Positions 35,096 through 42,412 of a DNA stretch of 64,000 nucleotides are shown here, in pieces. The stretch's first letter is position 1. Every line of letters starts with the position of its first letter. The notes under the pieces were generated by a model, which saw nothing but the letters and a program-made list of their open reading frames with translations, ran no database searches and was not told where the DNA came from. The translations under genes and the position numbers were made by a program. This DNA comes from Panacagrimonas sp965216845 (GTDB lineage Bacteria; Pseudomonadota; Gammaproteobacteria; Nevskiales; Nevskiaceae), in contig OZ244200.1 of assembly GCA_965216845.1 (NCBI GenBank), positions 3,038,001-3,102,000 of the forward strand. Reading direction: 5' to 3'.

Positions 35096-36010
35096 ATGAA
35101 GATCATCCGCAATCTGCTGTCCGACACCGCCGTCGATGTCGCAACACACGCCGAGCAAGCCTGCGCCGGCCTCAGGCGCCGAGAACGACGCAGCGGTGGG
35201 CTGAATTGGGTCTACCTCGACAGCGGCGGCGACCGGACGCCGCTAGTGCTGATTCACGGTTTTGGCGGCGACAAGTCCAATTGGACCCGCATGTGCCGCC
35301 ATCTGCGCGGCCATTTCCGAATCATCGTGCCGGACCTGCCCGGCTTCGGGGAAAGCCAGGCGCCGGTCACGCTGCGCTACCGCGTACAGGACCATGTCGA
35401 GCGGCTGCGCGGCTTCCTCGCCGACCTGGGGGTGACCCAACCGCATCTGGGCGGCAATTCGATGGGCGGCTATATCGCCGCGCTGTATGCAGCCACGCAT
35501 ACCGCCGAAGTCTCCGGCCTGTGGCTGATCAACAGCGCAGGCATCTTCACCGCCGAGCAGAGCGAGCTGCAGCAAACCCTGGACGCCGGTGGCCACAATC
35601 CGCTGCTGCCCCAAACCGCCGAGCAATTCGGCGGCGTGCTGCGCTACGCAATGTCGCGACCGCCGCATATTCCAAGCTTCGTGCTCGACGCCATGGCGCG
35701 CCGTGCCCTGGCCATGAACGCGCTGCGCCAGAATCAGTTCGCGGACATTCTGGAGGAATCCCCGCACCTGGAGGATCTGCTCAAGGGCCTGCCAACCCCC
35801 ACGCATGTTCTCTGGGGTGAGGAAGACCGCCTGATTCATGTCGACTGCGTGCGCGTGCTGCGTGAGCTGCTGCCCAACAGCAGCGCGACGGTGCTCAAGG
35901 GCATCGGCCATATCCCCATGCTGGAGGCGCCAGAACAAACGGCTCTGGACTACCTGGCGTTCCGCGAACGCCTGATCTGCGGAGCCGAACTGCTCGCGCT
36001 GGCAGCCTGA
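35096..36010 (+). CDS. Alpha/beta-fold hydrolase
   Basis: A 304-residue serine hydrolase. The oxyanion loop is IHGFGGDKSNW (from about residue 53), the nucleophile elbow is GNSMGG with Ser122, the acid is in WGEEDRLIH near 245, and the His is in GIGHIPMLEAP. No signal peptide. It resembles C-C bond hydrolases and esterases of degradation pathways. Its TGA overlaps the ATG of the next gene by one base. The 183 bases between the transglutaminase-like gene and this one hold no gene. Confidence 0.88.
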   Translation: MKIIRNLLSDTAVDVATHAEQACAGLRRRERRSGGLNWVYLDSGGDRTPLVLIHGFGGDKSNWTRMCRHLRGHFRIIVPDLPGFGESQAPVTLRYRVQDHVERLRGFLADLGVTQPHLGGNSMGGYIAALYAATHTAEVSGLWLINSAGIFTAEQSELQQTLDAGGHNPLLPQTAEQFGGVLRYAMSRPPHIPSFVLDAMARRALAMNALRQNQFADILEESPHLEDLLKGLPTPTHVLWGEEDRLIHVDCVRVLRELLPNSSATVLKGIGHIPMLEAPEQTALDYLAFRERLICGAELLALAA

Positions 36011-38373
36011 TGTCCACCGCGCCGGCAACGACGCCCGGCAGCGCCAGCCTGCATCATCGCACCTGCCATCTGTGCGAGGCGCTGTGCGGCCTCGTCATCA
36101 CCCACGACGGAGCCGGCCATATCCATTCGATCCGGGGAGATCGCCAGGACCCACTGAGCCGTGGTCACCTCTGCCCCAAGGCGATCGCGCTGCAGGACCT
36201 GCAATCTGACCCGGACCGCCTGCGTCGACCATTGAAGCGCAACGGCGACCGCTGGGTCGAGATCAGCTGGGACGAGGCCTTCGACGAGGCAGCGCACGGA
36301 CTGCAGCGCGTGCGTGAGCGCCACGGCGACGACGCGCTGGCGAGCTACACCGGCAACCCCACGGCGCACAACACCGGGGCATTGCTGGTACTGGCGCCGT
36401 TTCTGGCCGCGCTGCGCACGCGCAACCGTTACAGCGCACGCAGCATCGACCAGCTGCCCAATATGTTCGTCAATCTGCAGATGTTCGGCAGCGCCGCGCT
36501 GTTTGCGGTGCCCGACCTGGACCGCTGCGATCTACTGCTGATGATCGGCGCCAATCCTGCCGCCTCGAAAGGCAGCATCGGCTCAGCCGGTGACTTCATG
36601 GGCCGCATCGCACAGCTGCGCGCACGCGGCGGGCGTGTGTACCTGGTCGACCCGCGACGCAACGAAAGCGCCGCCAAGCTTGATCGTCACTGGTTCATCC
36701 GACCCGGCAGCGATGTCTTGCTGCTCGCCGCGATGATCAACACGCTGTTCGCCGAAAACCGCGTGAACCTGGGTCGGCTGGCCGACTTCACCGACGGCGT
36801 CGAGTCTCTGCGAACCGCCCTGACGGATTTCACCCCCGAAGCCGCGAGCACTATCACCGGGATCGCAGCGGACGATATCCGCCAGCTCGCGCGCGAGTTC
36901 GCCAACGCCCGGCGGGCGATCTGCTACGGCCGCATCGGCGGCTGTCTGCAGGACTTTGGCGGACTCGTCAACTGGTTGATCACCGCGCTCAACGTGCTGA
37001 CCGGCAACCTGGATCGCGAAGGTGGGGTGATGTTCACCCACCCCGCCATCGACATCGTCGGCATGGCCGCTGCCAGTGCCTATACGCGCGGCAGCCACGA
37101 CCGTTACCGCTCGCGTGTCCGCGGACTGCCCGAATTCATGGGCGAGCTGCCGGTAGCGACGCTCGCTGAGGAAATGCTCAGCCCCGGCCCGGGTCAGATT
37201 CGCGGCCTGATAACCCTGGCCGGCAACCCGGTGCTGTCCACACCCGACGGGCGCCGCCTGGAACGCGCGCTGGCCGGGCTGGATTTCATGGTTTCGATTG
37301 ACTGCTATCTCAATGAAACCACACGCCATGCCCACCTGATCCTGCCACCGACCGGCCCGCTCGAGCGCGAACACTACGGGCTGGCGCTGAACGCCGTGGC
37401 CATCCGCAACGTGGCCAAGTACTCGCCGCCGCTGCTGCCGGCTGCGGCCGATGCGCGCCACGATTGGCAGATCCTGCTGGAGCTGGCCGTCCGCCTGGGG
37501 CCGCGCAATGCGCTGGAGCGCGCCGGCTGGCGCCTGATTCAAGGCCTGATCGAGCGCCTGAGCGTGGACGGACTTCTCGATTTACTGCTGCGCGCCGGCC
37601 CTTACGGACGACTTCCCTCAGCCCTGCAGGCCAGTGCCAACGCGCTGCGGGATTTTATCGCCGGCAGCGCCAGTGGCGGTCGACTGGCGCGGCGGCTGGC
37701 CGTCCTGCCCAGGCGACGCACGGGTCTGCTGCCGGCACTGCGGGCGCAGGCCTTGTTCAGTCACACCCGGCAGGGATTGGACCTGGCCACGCTCAGGGCG
37801 CACCCGCACGGCCTGGATCTGGGACCGCTGCGGCCCGGCTTGCCGGAAAAGCTGTGCACGCCCCAGCGACGCATCCGGCTGGCACCGTCGGCGCTGCTGG
37901 CCGACCTGCCGCGGGCCAAGGCCAGACTTGATCAAACGCCAGCCGACGGGCTGGTGCTGATCGGTCGCCGTCATCTGCGCAGCAACAATTCCTGGATGCA
38001 CAACACGCGCCGGCTGGTCAAGGGTCCGCCGCGCTGCACGCTACTGTTGCACCCCCGCGATGCGGCCGCTGCCGGGCTGAGTCAGGGGCAGATGGTGCGA
38101 GTCGCATCGACCGTGGGGCACATCGAGCTTGCCGCCGACATCACCGCCGACATCATGCCGGGCGTGGTCTGCGCTCCGCACGGCTACGGCCATCACCGAC
38201 CCGGCACCTGGCTGACGGTGGCGAGCCGCCTGGCGCCGGGTGTCAGCCTGAACGACATTACTGACCCCCAGCGCATCGACCCGCTGACCGGCGTGGCAGC
38301 GGTCAACGGCCTGCCGGTGCGGCTGTACCCGTCGGGCGCGGATCGTGTGCCGGTTTGCGTGAACGCTGAATGA
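36010..38373 (+). CDS. Molybdopterin-dependent oxidoreductase (formate dehydrogenase-like)
   Basis: A 787-residue Mo/W-bis-MGD enzyme of the DMSO reductase superfamily. The N-terminal [4Fe-4S] site is C19-x2-C22-x3-C26-x28-C55. Domain blocks follow, including SYTGNPTAHNTG, MIGANPAASKGS and VYLVDPRRNESA, and a C-terminal molydopterin dinucleotide-binding domain with LIGRRHLRSNNSWMHN. There is no Tat signal, so it is cytoplasmic. No iron-sulfur or membrane partner subunits are adjacent, so the electron partner is unknown. Part of the long catabolic operon. Confidence 0.88.
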   Translation: MSTAPATTPGSASLHHRTCHLCEALCGLVITHDGAGHIHSIRGDRQDPLSRGHLCPKAIALQDLQSDPDRLRRPLKRNGDRWVEISWDEAFDEAAHGLQRVRERHGDDALASYTGNPTAHNTGALLVLAPFLAALRTRNRYSARSIDQLPNMFVNLQMFGSAALFAVPDLDRCDLLLMIGANPAASKGSIGSAGDFMGRIAQLRARGGRVYLVDPRRNESAAKLDRHWFIRPGSDVLLLAAMINTLFAENRVNLGRLADFTDGVESLRTALTDFTPEAASTITGIAADDIRQLAREFANARRAICYGRIGGCLQDFGGLVNWLITALNVLTGNLDREGGVMFTHPAIDIVGMAAASAYTRGSHDRYRSRVRGLPEFMGELPVATLAEEMLSPGPGQIRGLITLAGNPVLSTPDGRRLERALAGLDFMVSIDCYLNETTRHAHLILPPTGPLEREHYGLALNAVAIRNVAKYSPPLLPAAADARHDWQILLELAVRLGPRNALERAGWRLIQGLIERLSVDGLLDLLLRAGPYGRLPSALQASANALRDFIAGSASGGRLARRLAVLPRRRTGLLPALRAQALFSHTRQGLDLATLRAHPHGLDLGPLRPGLPEKLCTPQRRIRLAPSALLADLPRAKARLDQTPADGLVLIGRRHLRSNNSWMHNTRRLVKGPPRCTLLLHPRDAAAAGLSQGQMVRVASTVGHIELAADITADIMPGVVCAPHGYGHHRPGTWLTVASRLAPGVSLNDITDPQRIDPLTGVAAVNGLPVRLYPSGADRVPVCVNAE

Positions 38374-38703
38374 AGCAGAACCACGCCAACGACAACGTTG
38401 GCCGGGCCACGAATTGGAAAGCCGCTACCCGGTATCGCTGACCGTTGCCAGCGTGGCCCTCAACATCACCCTGTGATCCAGCGTGATACGCTGAGTCTGG
38501 ACCTGCCGGGCTACTGCGGCACGCTGCCGGATCTGTGGTCCCACGCGGTTTGCCGGCAGACGGCATCGCCGAACCGGAGGCGCGCGAGCAGCCCCGATGT
38601 GACCCGCCTGGGACGCTTGCGCTCGGATTGGCGAAGCGGTATCTTCGTGCGTAGTGCATCCCCGCACACCACACGAACATCGACCCGCTTCAGGAGGCTC
38701 ACG
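38374..38703. other. 330-base spacer before PF10118-1
   Basis: No gene is supported. An open frame runs through it into the PF10118 gene but has no family similarity. A small perfect hairpin (CAGCGT-GAT-ACGCTG, 38479-38493) and a strong AGGAGG Shine-Dalgarno just before 38704 are visible. A separate promoter for PF10118-1 could lie here. Confidence 0.4.
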
Positions 38704-39618
38704 ATGGCACTCGCAAATCGAAAGATCGGCTACGACGAGGTAGAACCGCGCGACCTGCGCTTCAATTTGGGCAAGGATCAGGTTCCGCGCTACTGGATCA
38801 ACGGCGACCCCTGGACGACTCACTTCTTCAATTCCATCATGGCAGCCGTTCCCGACGGCGAGCGCTGGGTCATGCAATGTGTGCGGCGCAGCCTCACTCA
38901 GCTCAAGGACGACACGGTACGCAAGGCCGGCATCGCCTTCATCAAGCAGGAGCATTACCACGCGCGTGAGCATGACGACATGAATCACGCACTGATCCAG
39001 CAAGGCGTGCCGCTGGATGTGGTGGAACGCAACTTCAAGGTGATCCGTTCGGTGCTGGAAAAGCTCACGCCGCCGAGCATGCACCTGTCGATGATGGCCT
39101 CCTTCGAACACTTCACCGCCACCATGTCAGCGGTATTCATCGATCATCCGGAAATGCTCGACGACTCCGATCCGCGCATTGCGGCAATGCTGTTCTGGCA
39201 CTTCGTCGAGGAGACCGAGCACAAGTCGGTGACCTTTGACGTGTTCCAGGACGCGGTTGGCAGCTACCCACAGCGCGTGCTGGGCATGCTGATCGCAAGT
39301 ACGATGTTTCTGCCCATGGTTCAGGGCCACATGCTGTACCTGGCCTGGAAAGACGGGCAACTGCGCAACTGGCGCTCGTTGCTGCGCTGTCTGGATACCC
39401 AGTTCGGTCGCCAGGGAGTATTCACGCGCCTGCTGCTGGGCCACTACTTCCCGTACTACAGCCCCAAGTTCCATCCTTGGGACGCGGACAATCGCTCCAA
39501 GATCAGCGCCTGGAAAAAGGCTTTCGCCGCCACCGGCGACACATTCGCCGCCTATGCCCAGTTCCGCAAGGCAGCCGGCCTGCCCGCAAGATCAGATCTG
39601 GTTGCGCAGGCCGCCTAG
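38704..39618 (+). CDS. PF10118 metal-dependent protein 1, ferritin-like diiron candidate
   Basis: A 304-residue protein of the family usually annotated as predicted metal-dependent hydrolase. I see an E / ExxH / E / ExxH arrangement: Glu53, Glu83-x2-His86 (KQEHYHAREH), Glu135 (FEHFTATM), Glu170-x2-His173 (VEETEHKSV). Spacing and pairing match four-helix diiron carboxylate enzymes, so an oxygenase or hydroxylase role is more likely than hydrolysis; this is inference. The ATG at 38704 has AGGAGG upstream. The start MALANRKIGYDEV is nearly identical to that of the copy at 55811-56698. It precedes an intrinsic terminator and a MerR gene. Confidence 0.82.
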   Translation: MALANRKIGYDEVEPRDLRFNLGKDQVPRYWINGDPWTTHFFNSIMAAVPDGERWVMQCVRRSLTQLKDDTVRKAGIAFIKQEHYHAREHDDMNHALIQQGVPLDVVERNFKVIRSVLEKLTPPSMHLSMMASFEHFTATMSAVFIDHPEMLDDSDPRIAAMLFWHFVEETEHKSVTFDVFQDAVGSYPQRVLGMLIASTMFLPMVQGHMLYLAWKDGQLRNWRSLLRCLDTQFGRQGVFTRLLLGHYFPYYSPKFHPWDADNRSKISAWKKAFAATGDTFAAYAQFRKAAGLPARSDLVAQAA

Positions 39619-39679
39619 CTGCGGTGGTACCGTCGGTTTCCGCCCGCATCCGGCGGTCGGCAACCGGCGAACGGGGCGT

Positions 39680-39735
39680 AACACCGCATGGTCCGGCAAG
39701 CGGAAAGGATCGTCGGACCATGCGGCGTTGTTTTT
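39680..39735 (+). terminator. Rho-independent terminator after the catabolic operon
   Basis: A 16-bp stem with one mismatch (left arm 39680-39695, right arm 39714-39729; core CCGCATGGTCCG/CGGACCATGCGG) is followed by G and TTTTT. It closes the plus-strand catabolic operon. Confidence 0.85.
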
Positions 39736-39884
39736 GGAAACTGGCACGCCCAGACAAGTCCGGTGCGCTCCATGAACACCGGCGGCGCGCACCAAGCCTG
39801 ATCGCCTGGGCTGACTCACCGCTGGAGCGATCCAGCAGTTGCTGTGCGGCGCTTGACGCGGACATCCGCACATTGGCCGAAACG

Positions 39885-39905
39885 ACATGATAATGCCCAT
39901 CATGT
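39885..39905. promoter_or_regulatory. Inverted repeat upstream of the MerR gene
   Basis: ACATGAT and ATCATGT, a perfect 7-bp inverted repeat with a 7-base spacer, centred about 60 bases before the ATG. Likely an autoregulatory operator of the MerR-type protein. Confidence 0.5.
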
Positions 39906-39956
39906 AAAATCGATTGGTCAATCAAGTATTGCCGCACGGAGTAATCTCACTCAATC

Positions 39957-40769
39957 ATGGCCGAGAAAGCCACTTACCGCATGGCGGAACTGGTCAGTCG
40001 CAGTGGCGCCAGCCGCGAGACGGTGCGTTACTACATTCGCGAAGGCCTGCTGCCGCCGCCGCACCGCACCGCCCGGAACATGGCGTGGTATTCCGACCGC
40101 CACCTCGAGTTGATCAAACTCATCCGCGTGCTCCAGGACGAACAGTTCCTGCCGCTCAAGGCAATCAAATCGCTGCTCAACAAGGATCAGGAATACCAGT
40201 TCACCCCGCGACAACGGGAGATTTTCGCCAACATCCTCACTGAAATGGCTTCGCAGTCTCGTCGCGCCCTGCCGCGGCCGCCCGGCTCCCGGCTGGCCAG
40301 CGCGCTGGGCTTGAGCGATGAAGACTACGAGCACATGGCGAGCATGGGGCTCATTCGCACCGGCAATGACCCACTGACACGCGACGAAGAGGATCTGCTC
40401 CGTCAGTTTGCGGTCCTGCGGCAAAGTGGCATGACCAAGGAACGTGGCTTCTTACCGGAACACCTGGAAATCGTACAGGCGGCCGCTGACATCCTGTTTG
40501 ATCAGGAGTTGCGCATGTTTCAGACGCTGCTCGACAACCTGCGCGACGATGAAATTCCCGGCATCATGGAGCGCGTCATCCCCGCCATCAACCGAATCTT
40601 CGGATTGTTGCACGCACGCAAACTACGCGCGTTCGTCGCCCGCTATGCACCCCAGGAAAGAAACGGTGGGTCCGCAACTGCTGACACCACCGATGCAACG
40701 GAAAAACCGTCGCCACCCGCAGCCTCCAGCCGCCGGCGACGTCGCTCGTCCGCAACCCGCGATAGCTAG
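39957..40769 (+). CDS. MerR family transcriptional regulator
   Basis: A 270-residue regulator. The N-terminal winged helix-turn-helix reads YRMAELVSRSGASRETVRYYIREGLLPPP (about residues 7-35), then MAWYSDRHLELIKLIRVLQDEQFLPLKAI, a typical MerR dimerisation start. No metal-binding cysteines are seen, so it probably senses an organic effector through its roughly 150-residue C-terminal region. The tail is Arg/Ser-rich and disordered. It lies between the two catabolic islands and is the only DNA-binding regulator in the right half of the window. Confidence 0.88.
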   Translation: MAEKATYRMAELVSRSGASRETVRYYIREGLLPPPHRTARNMAWYSDRHLELIKLIRVLQDEQFLPLKAIKSLLNKDQEYQFTPRQREIFANILTEMASQSRRALPRPPGSRLASALGLSDEDYEHMASMGLIRTGNDPLTRDEEDLLRQFAVLRQSGMTKERGFLPEHLEIVQAAADILFDQELRMFQTLLDNLRDDEIPGIMERVIPAINRIFGLLHARKLRAFVARYAPQERNGGSATADTTDATEKPSPPAASSRRRRRSSATRDS

Positions 40770-41348
40770 ACTCACGATAGCTGGTTAAGGGACGCCATCC
40801 GGCCAAAACCCATCATCCCGACCGCCGGTGATGACGCGCTACCTGCCGGAACGAGCGTTGTGCCACCCTTCGGTCATGGCAAAACTCACAGCCTTCGGGG
40901 TGCTGTGCCTGAGAGCAGTGGCCGCCGGCGCCAGCCCCAGGGTGATTTCCTCGCCCATTGAAAAAACGTCCCGTTTCCACCACAGACCAGCCAGCAGATC
41001 AGGTCGCTGCTGGAAGCAGCACTGGCAGCGGCCTTACCCGCCTGCGGCGTACCGAAGCGCCAATGACTTACCGGAATAGATTGAAGCGCAAACCACTGTG
41101 ATGAGCGCCTTGGTTACGGTCTGTTCCAGTTTTCGGTCCGGCCAACACAGAACAGATCCGTGACCCATGAGCAAGCGGCACCGCTTGCCCGGCCCCGGCG
41201 TTTTCAAACACCGGAGCCGAAGTCTGCATCCGTCGATTCAGCGGGGCAAGCAGCCATCATGTATATCAATGATGGCCATCCTGCCCCATTGGATGATGCC
41301 CCAGCCGAGGCGAGCTACCGTCGCCGCAAACAAAATTCTTGCGGGGTA
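40770..41348. other. Gene-free spacer between the MerR and YCF48 genes
   Basis: 579 bases between convergent genes. Short open frames here have no support. Hairpins are visible at 41120-41156 (TCTGTTC/GAACAGA, 23-base loop), 41171-41188 (GCAAGCGG/CCGCTTGC) and 41324-41344 (CCGCAA/TTGCGG); the last may end the YCF48 transcript. Confidence 0.45.
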
Positions 41349-42356
41349 TCAGTTCAAGGCTGCGATGACTTGAACACCGCTGCCGGTGGCGGCATAGAGT
41401 TTGCCCTTCCAGGGCAGCAGCACGGTGAAGATCTCGTCCAGCGTCTCACCTTCGGGTCTGTCGGCAAATTCAAGAACTGAAGGCGCCCTGCCCGCTTCAA
41501 GCACGACCACCTTCTCGCTTCTTCCGGCCGCCGCCACCCGCCCGTTTCCGAGTTGGGCGAGGTCGAACAAGGGTTTTTCGACGCCCGTCGATACCGGCTC
41601 CCATTGCGGGTTGCACAGATCCGCAGTTCGGAAGGCGTTACCCCGCATACCGACCACCAGCAGACCGCGTTCCCCTTCCGGAATCGCTGAGTACAGCGAC
41701 CCATCGTACGGCACATCCAGAATCACCCAGTTCCGCCCATCCACGGAAATGGCCACCAATCCCATCTCGCCAACCAGCACGAAGGTGCCATCGTCTGCTT
41801 GCAGCAGATCATACATATGGAATCCGTTATCGCTGAGGGTGGTGTCGGCAAGGTCCGCCCAGGTCTTGCCGCCGTCATCGGTAACTTTGAACAACCCGAA
41901 GGCACCAACGGCGTAGCCGGTCTTTGCATCCGTGAACAGGACATCCAGAAAAGGATTGCCACCGTTGCCTCCGAAAGCCTGCACCGACCAGCTCTGTCCA
42001 CCGTCACCCGTATACAGGATGCTGGCATCGTGGCCGACCGCCCAGCCGTGTTGATCGTCGGCGAAAGTCACGGCGTTGAGCATCGCATTCACCGGAGAGG
42101 GCACCTGCGTCCATTCCTCACCGTCCTGCGAAGTGATGATGATGCCGCGCTCGCCAACGGCGACGAGCTTATCTCCGGCGGCGGCCACGTCGTTGAGCTG
42201 CGCCTGGACGGCGAGCGGCTCGATTGCGGCCGGCGTCGGTTGGCTCGCTGCCACCGCGTTGGCTGCGGTGCCTGCTGTCGCCAATGCGGCTAGCACCCAC
42301 AGCAGTTTTCCCATCAGATTGTTCATATGCTTGGTCACGGAACTTTGCTCGCTCAT
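41349..42356 (-). CDS. YCF48-like beta-propeller protein, exported
   Basis: A repeat protein of about 335 residues. After a signal peptide (MNNLMGKLLWVLAALATAGTAANAVAA) it has successive YCF48/BNR-type blades such as VGERGIIITSQDGEEW, HGWAVGHDASILYTGDGGQSW and GYAVGAFGLFKVTDDGGKTW. Probably a periplasmic beta-propeller. The start is uncertain: ATG 42413 overlaps the MMPL stop as TGATG and could be used by coupling, ATG 42356 is used here, and ATG 42326 would begin right at the signal peptide. Such proteins are often encoded next to MMPL permeases, where they may act as assembly factors; exact role unknown. Confidence 0.82.
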   Translation of the reverse strand: MSEQSSVTKHMNNLMGKLLWVLAALATAGTAANAVAASQPTPAAIEPLAVQAQLNDVAAAGDKLVAVGERGIIITSQDGEEWTQVPSPVNAMLNAVTFADDQHGWAVGHDASILYTGDGGQSWSVQAFGGNGGNPFLDVLFTDAKTGYAVGAFGLFKVTDDGGKTWADLADTTLSDNGFHMYDLLQADDGTFVLVGEMGLVAISVDGRNWVILDVPYDGSLYSAIPEGERGLLVVGMRGNAFRTADLCNPQWEPVSTGVEKPLFDLAQLGNGRVAAAGRSEKVVVLEAGRAPSVLEFADRPEGETLDEIFTVLLPWKGKLYAATGSGVQVIAALN

Positions 42357-42412
42357 AATGCTTATCGTCGGTCCAGGGGCCTGGACCAGGCCCCGCAATT
42401 CCATCAAATCCA

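Larger units (their letters stand above)
39619..39956. other. Spacer between PF10118-1 and the MerR gene
   Basis: No gene. It contains the intrinsic terminator at 39680-39735 and a palindrome at 39885-39905, both listed separately. Confidence 0.6.

Noticed and set aside
38398..38703. Possible N-terminal extension of PF10118-1
   Set aside because: The extra residues match nothing and the ATG at 38704 has AGGAGG upstream and the same N-terminus as the copy at 55811-56698.
41160..41480. Small plus-strand ORFs between the MerR and YCF48 genes
   Set aside because: No motif, no ribosome-binding site, and they overlap the convergent YCF48 gene or hairpins.
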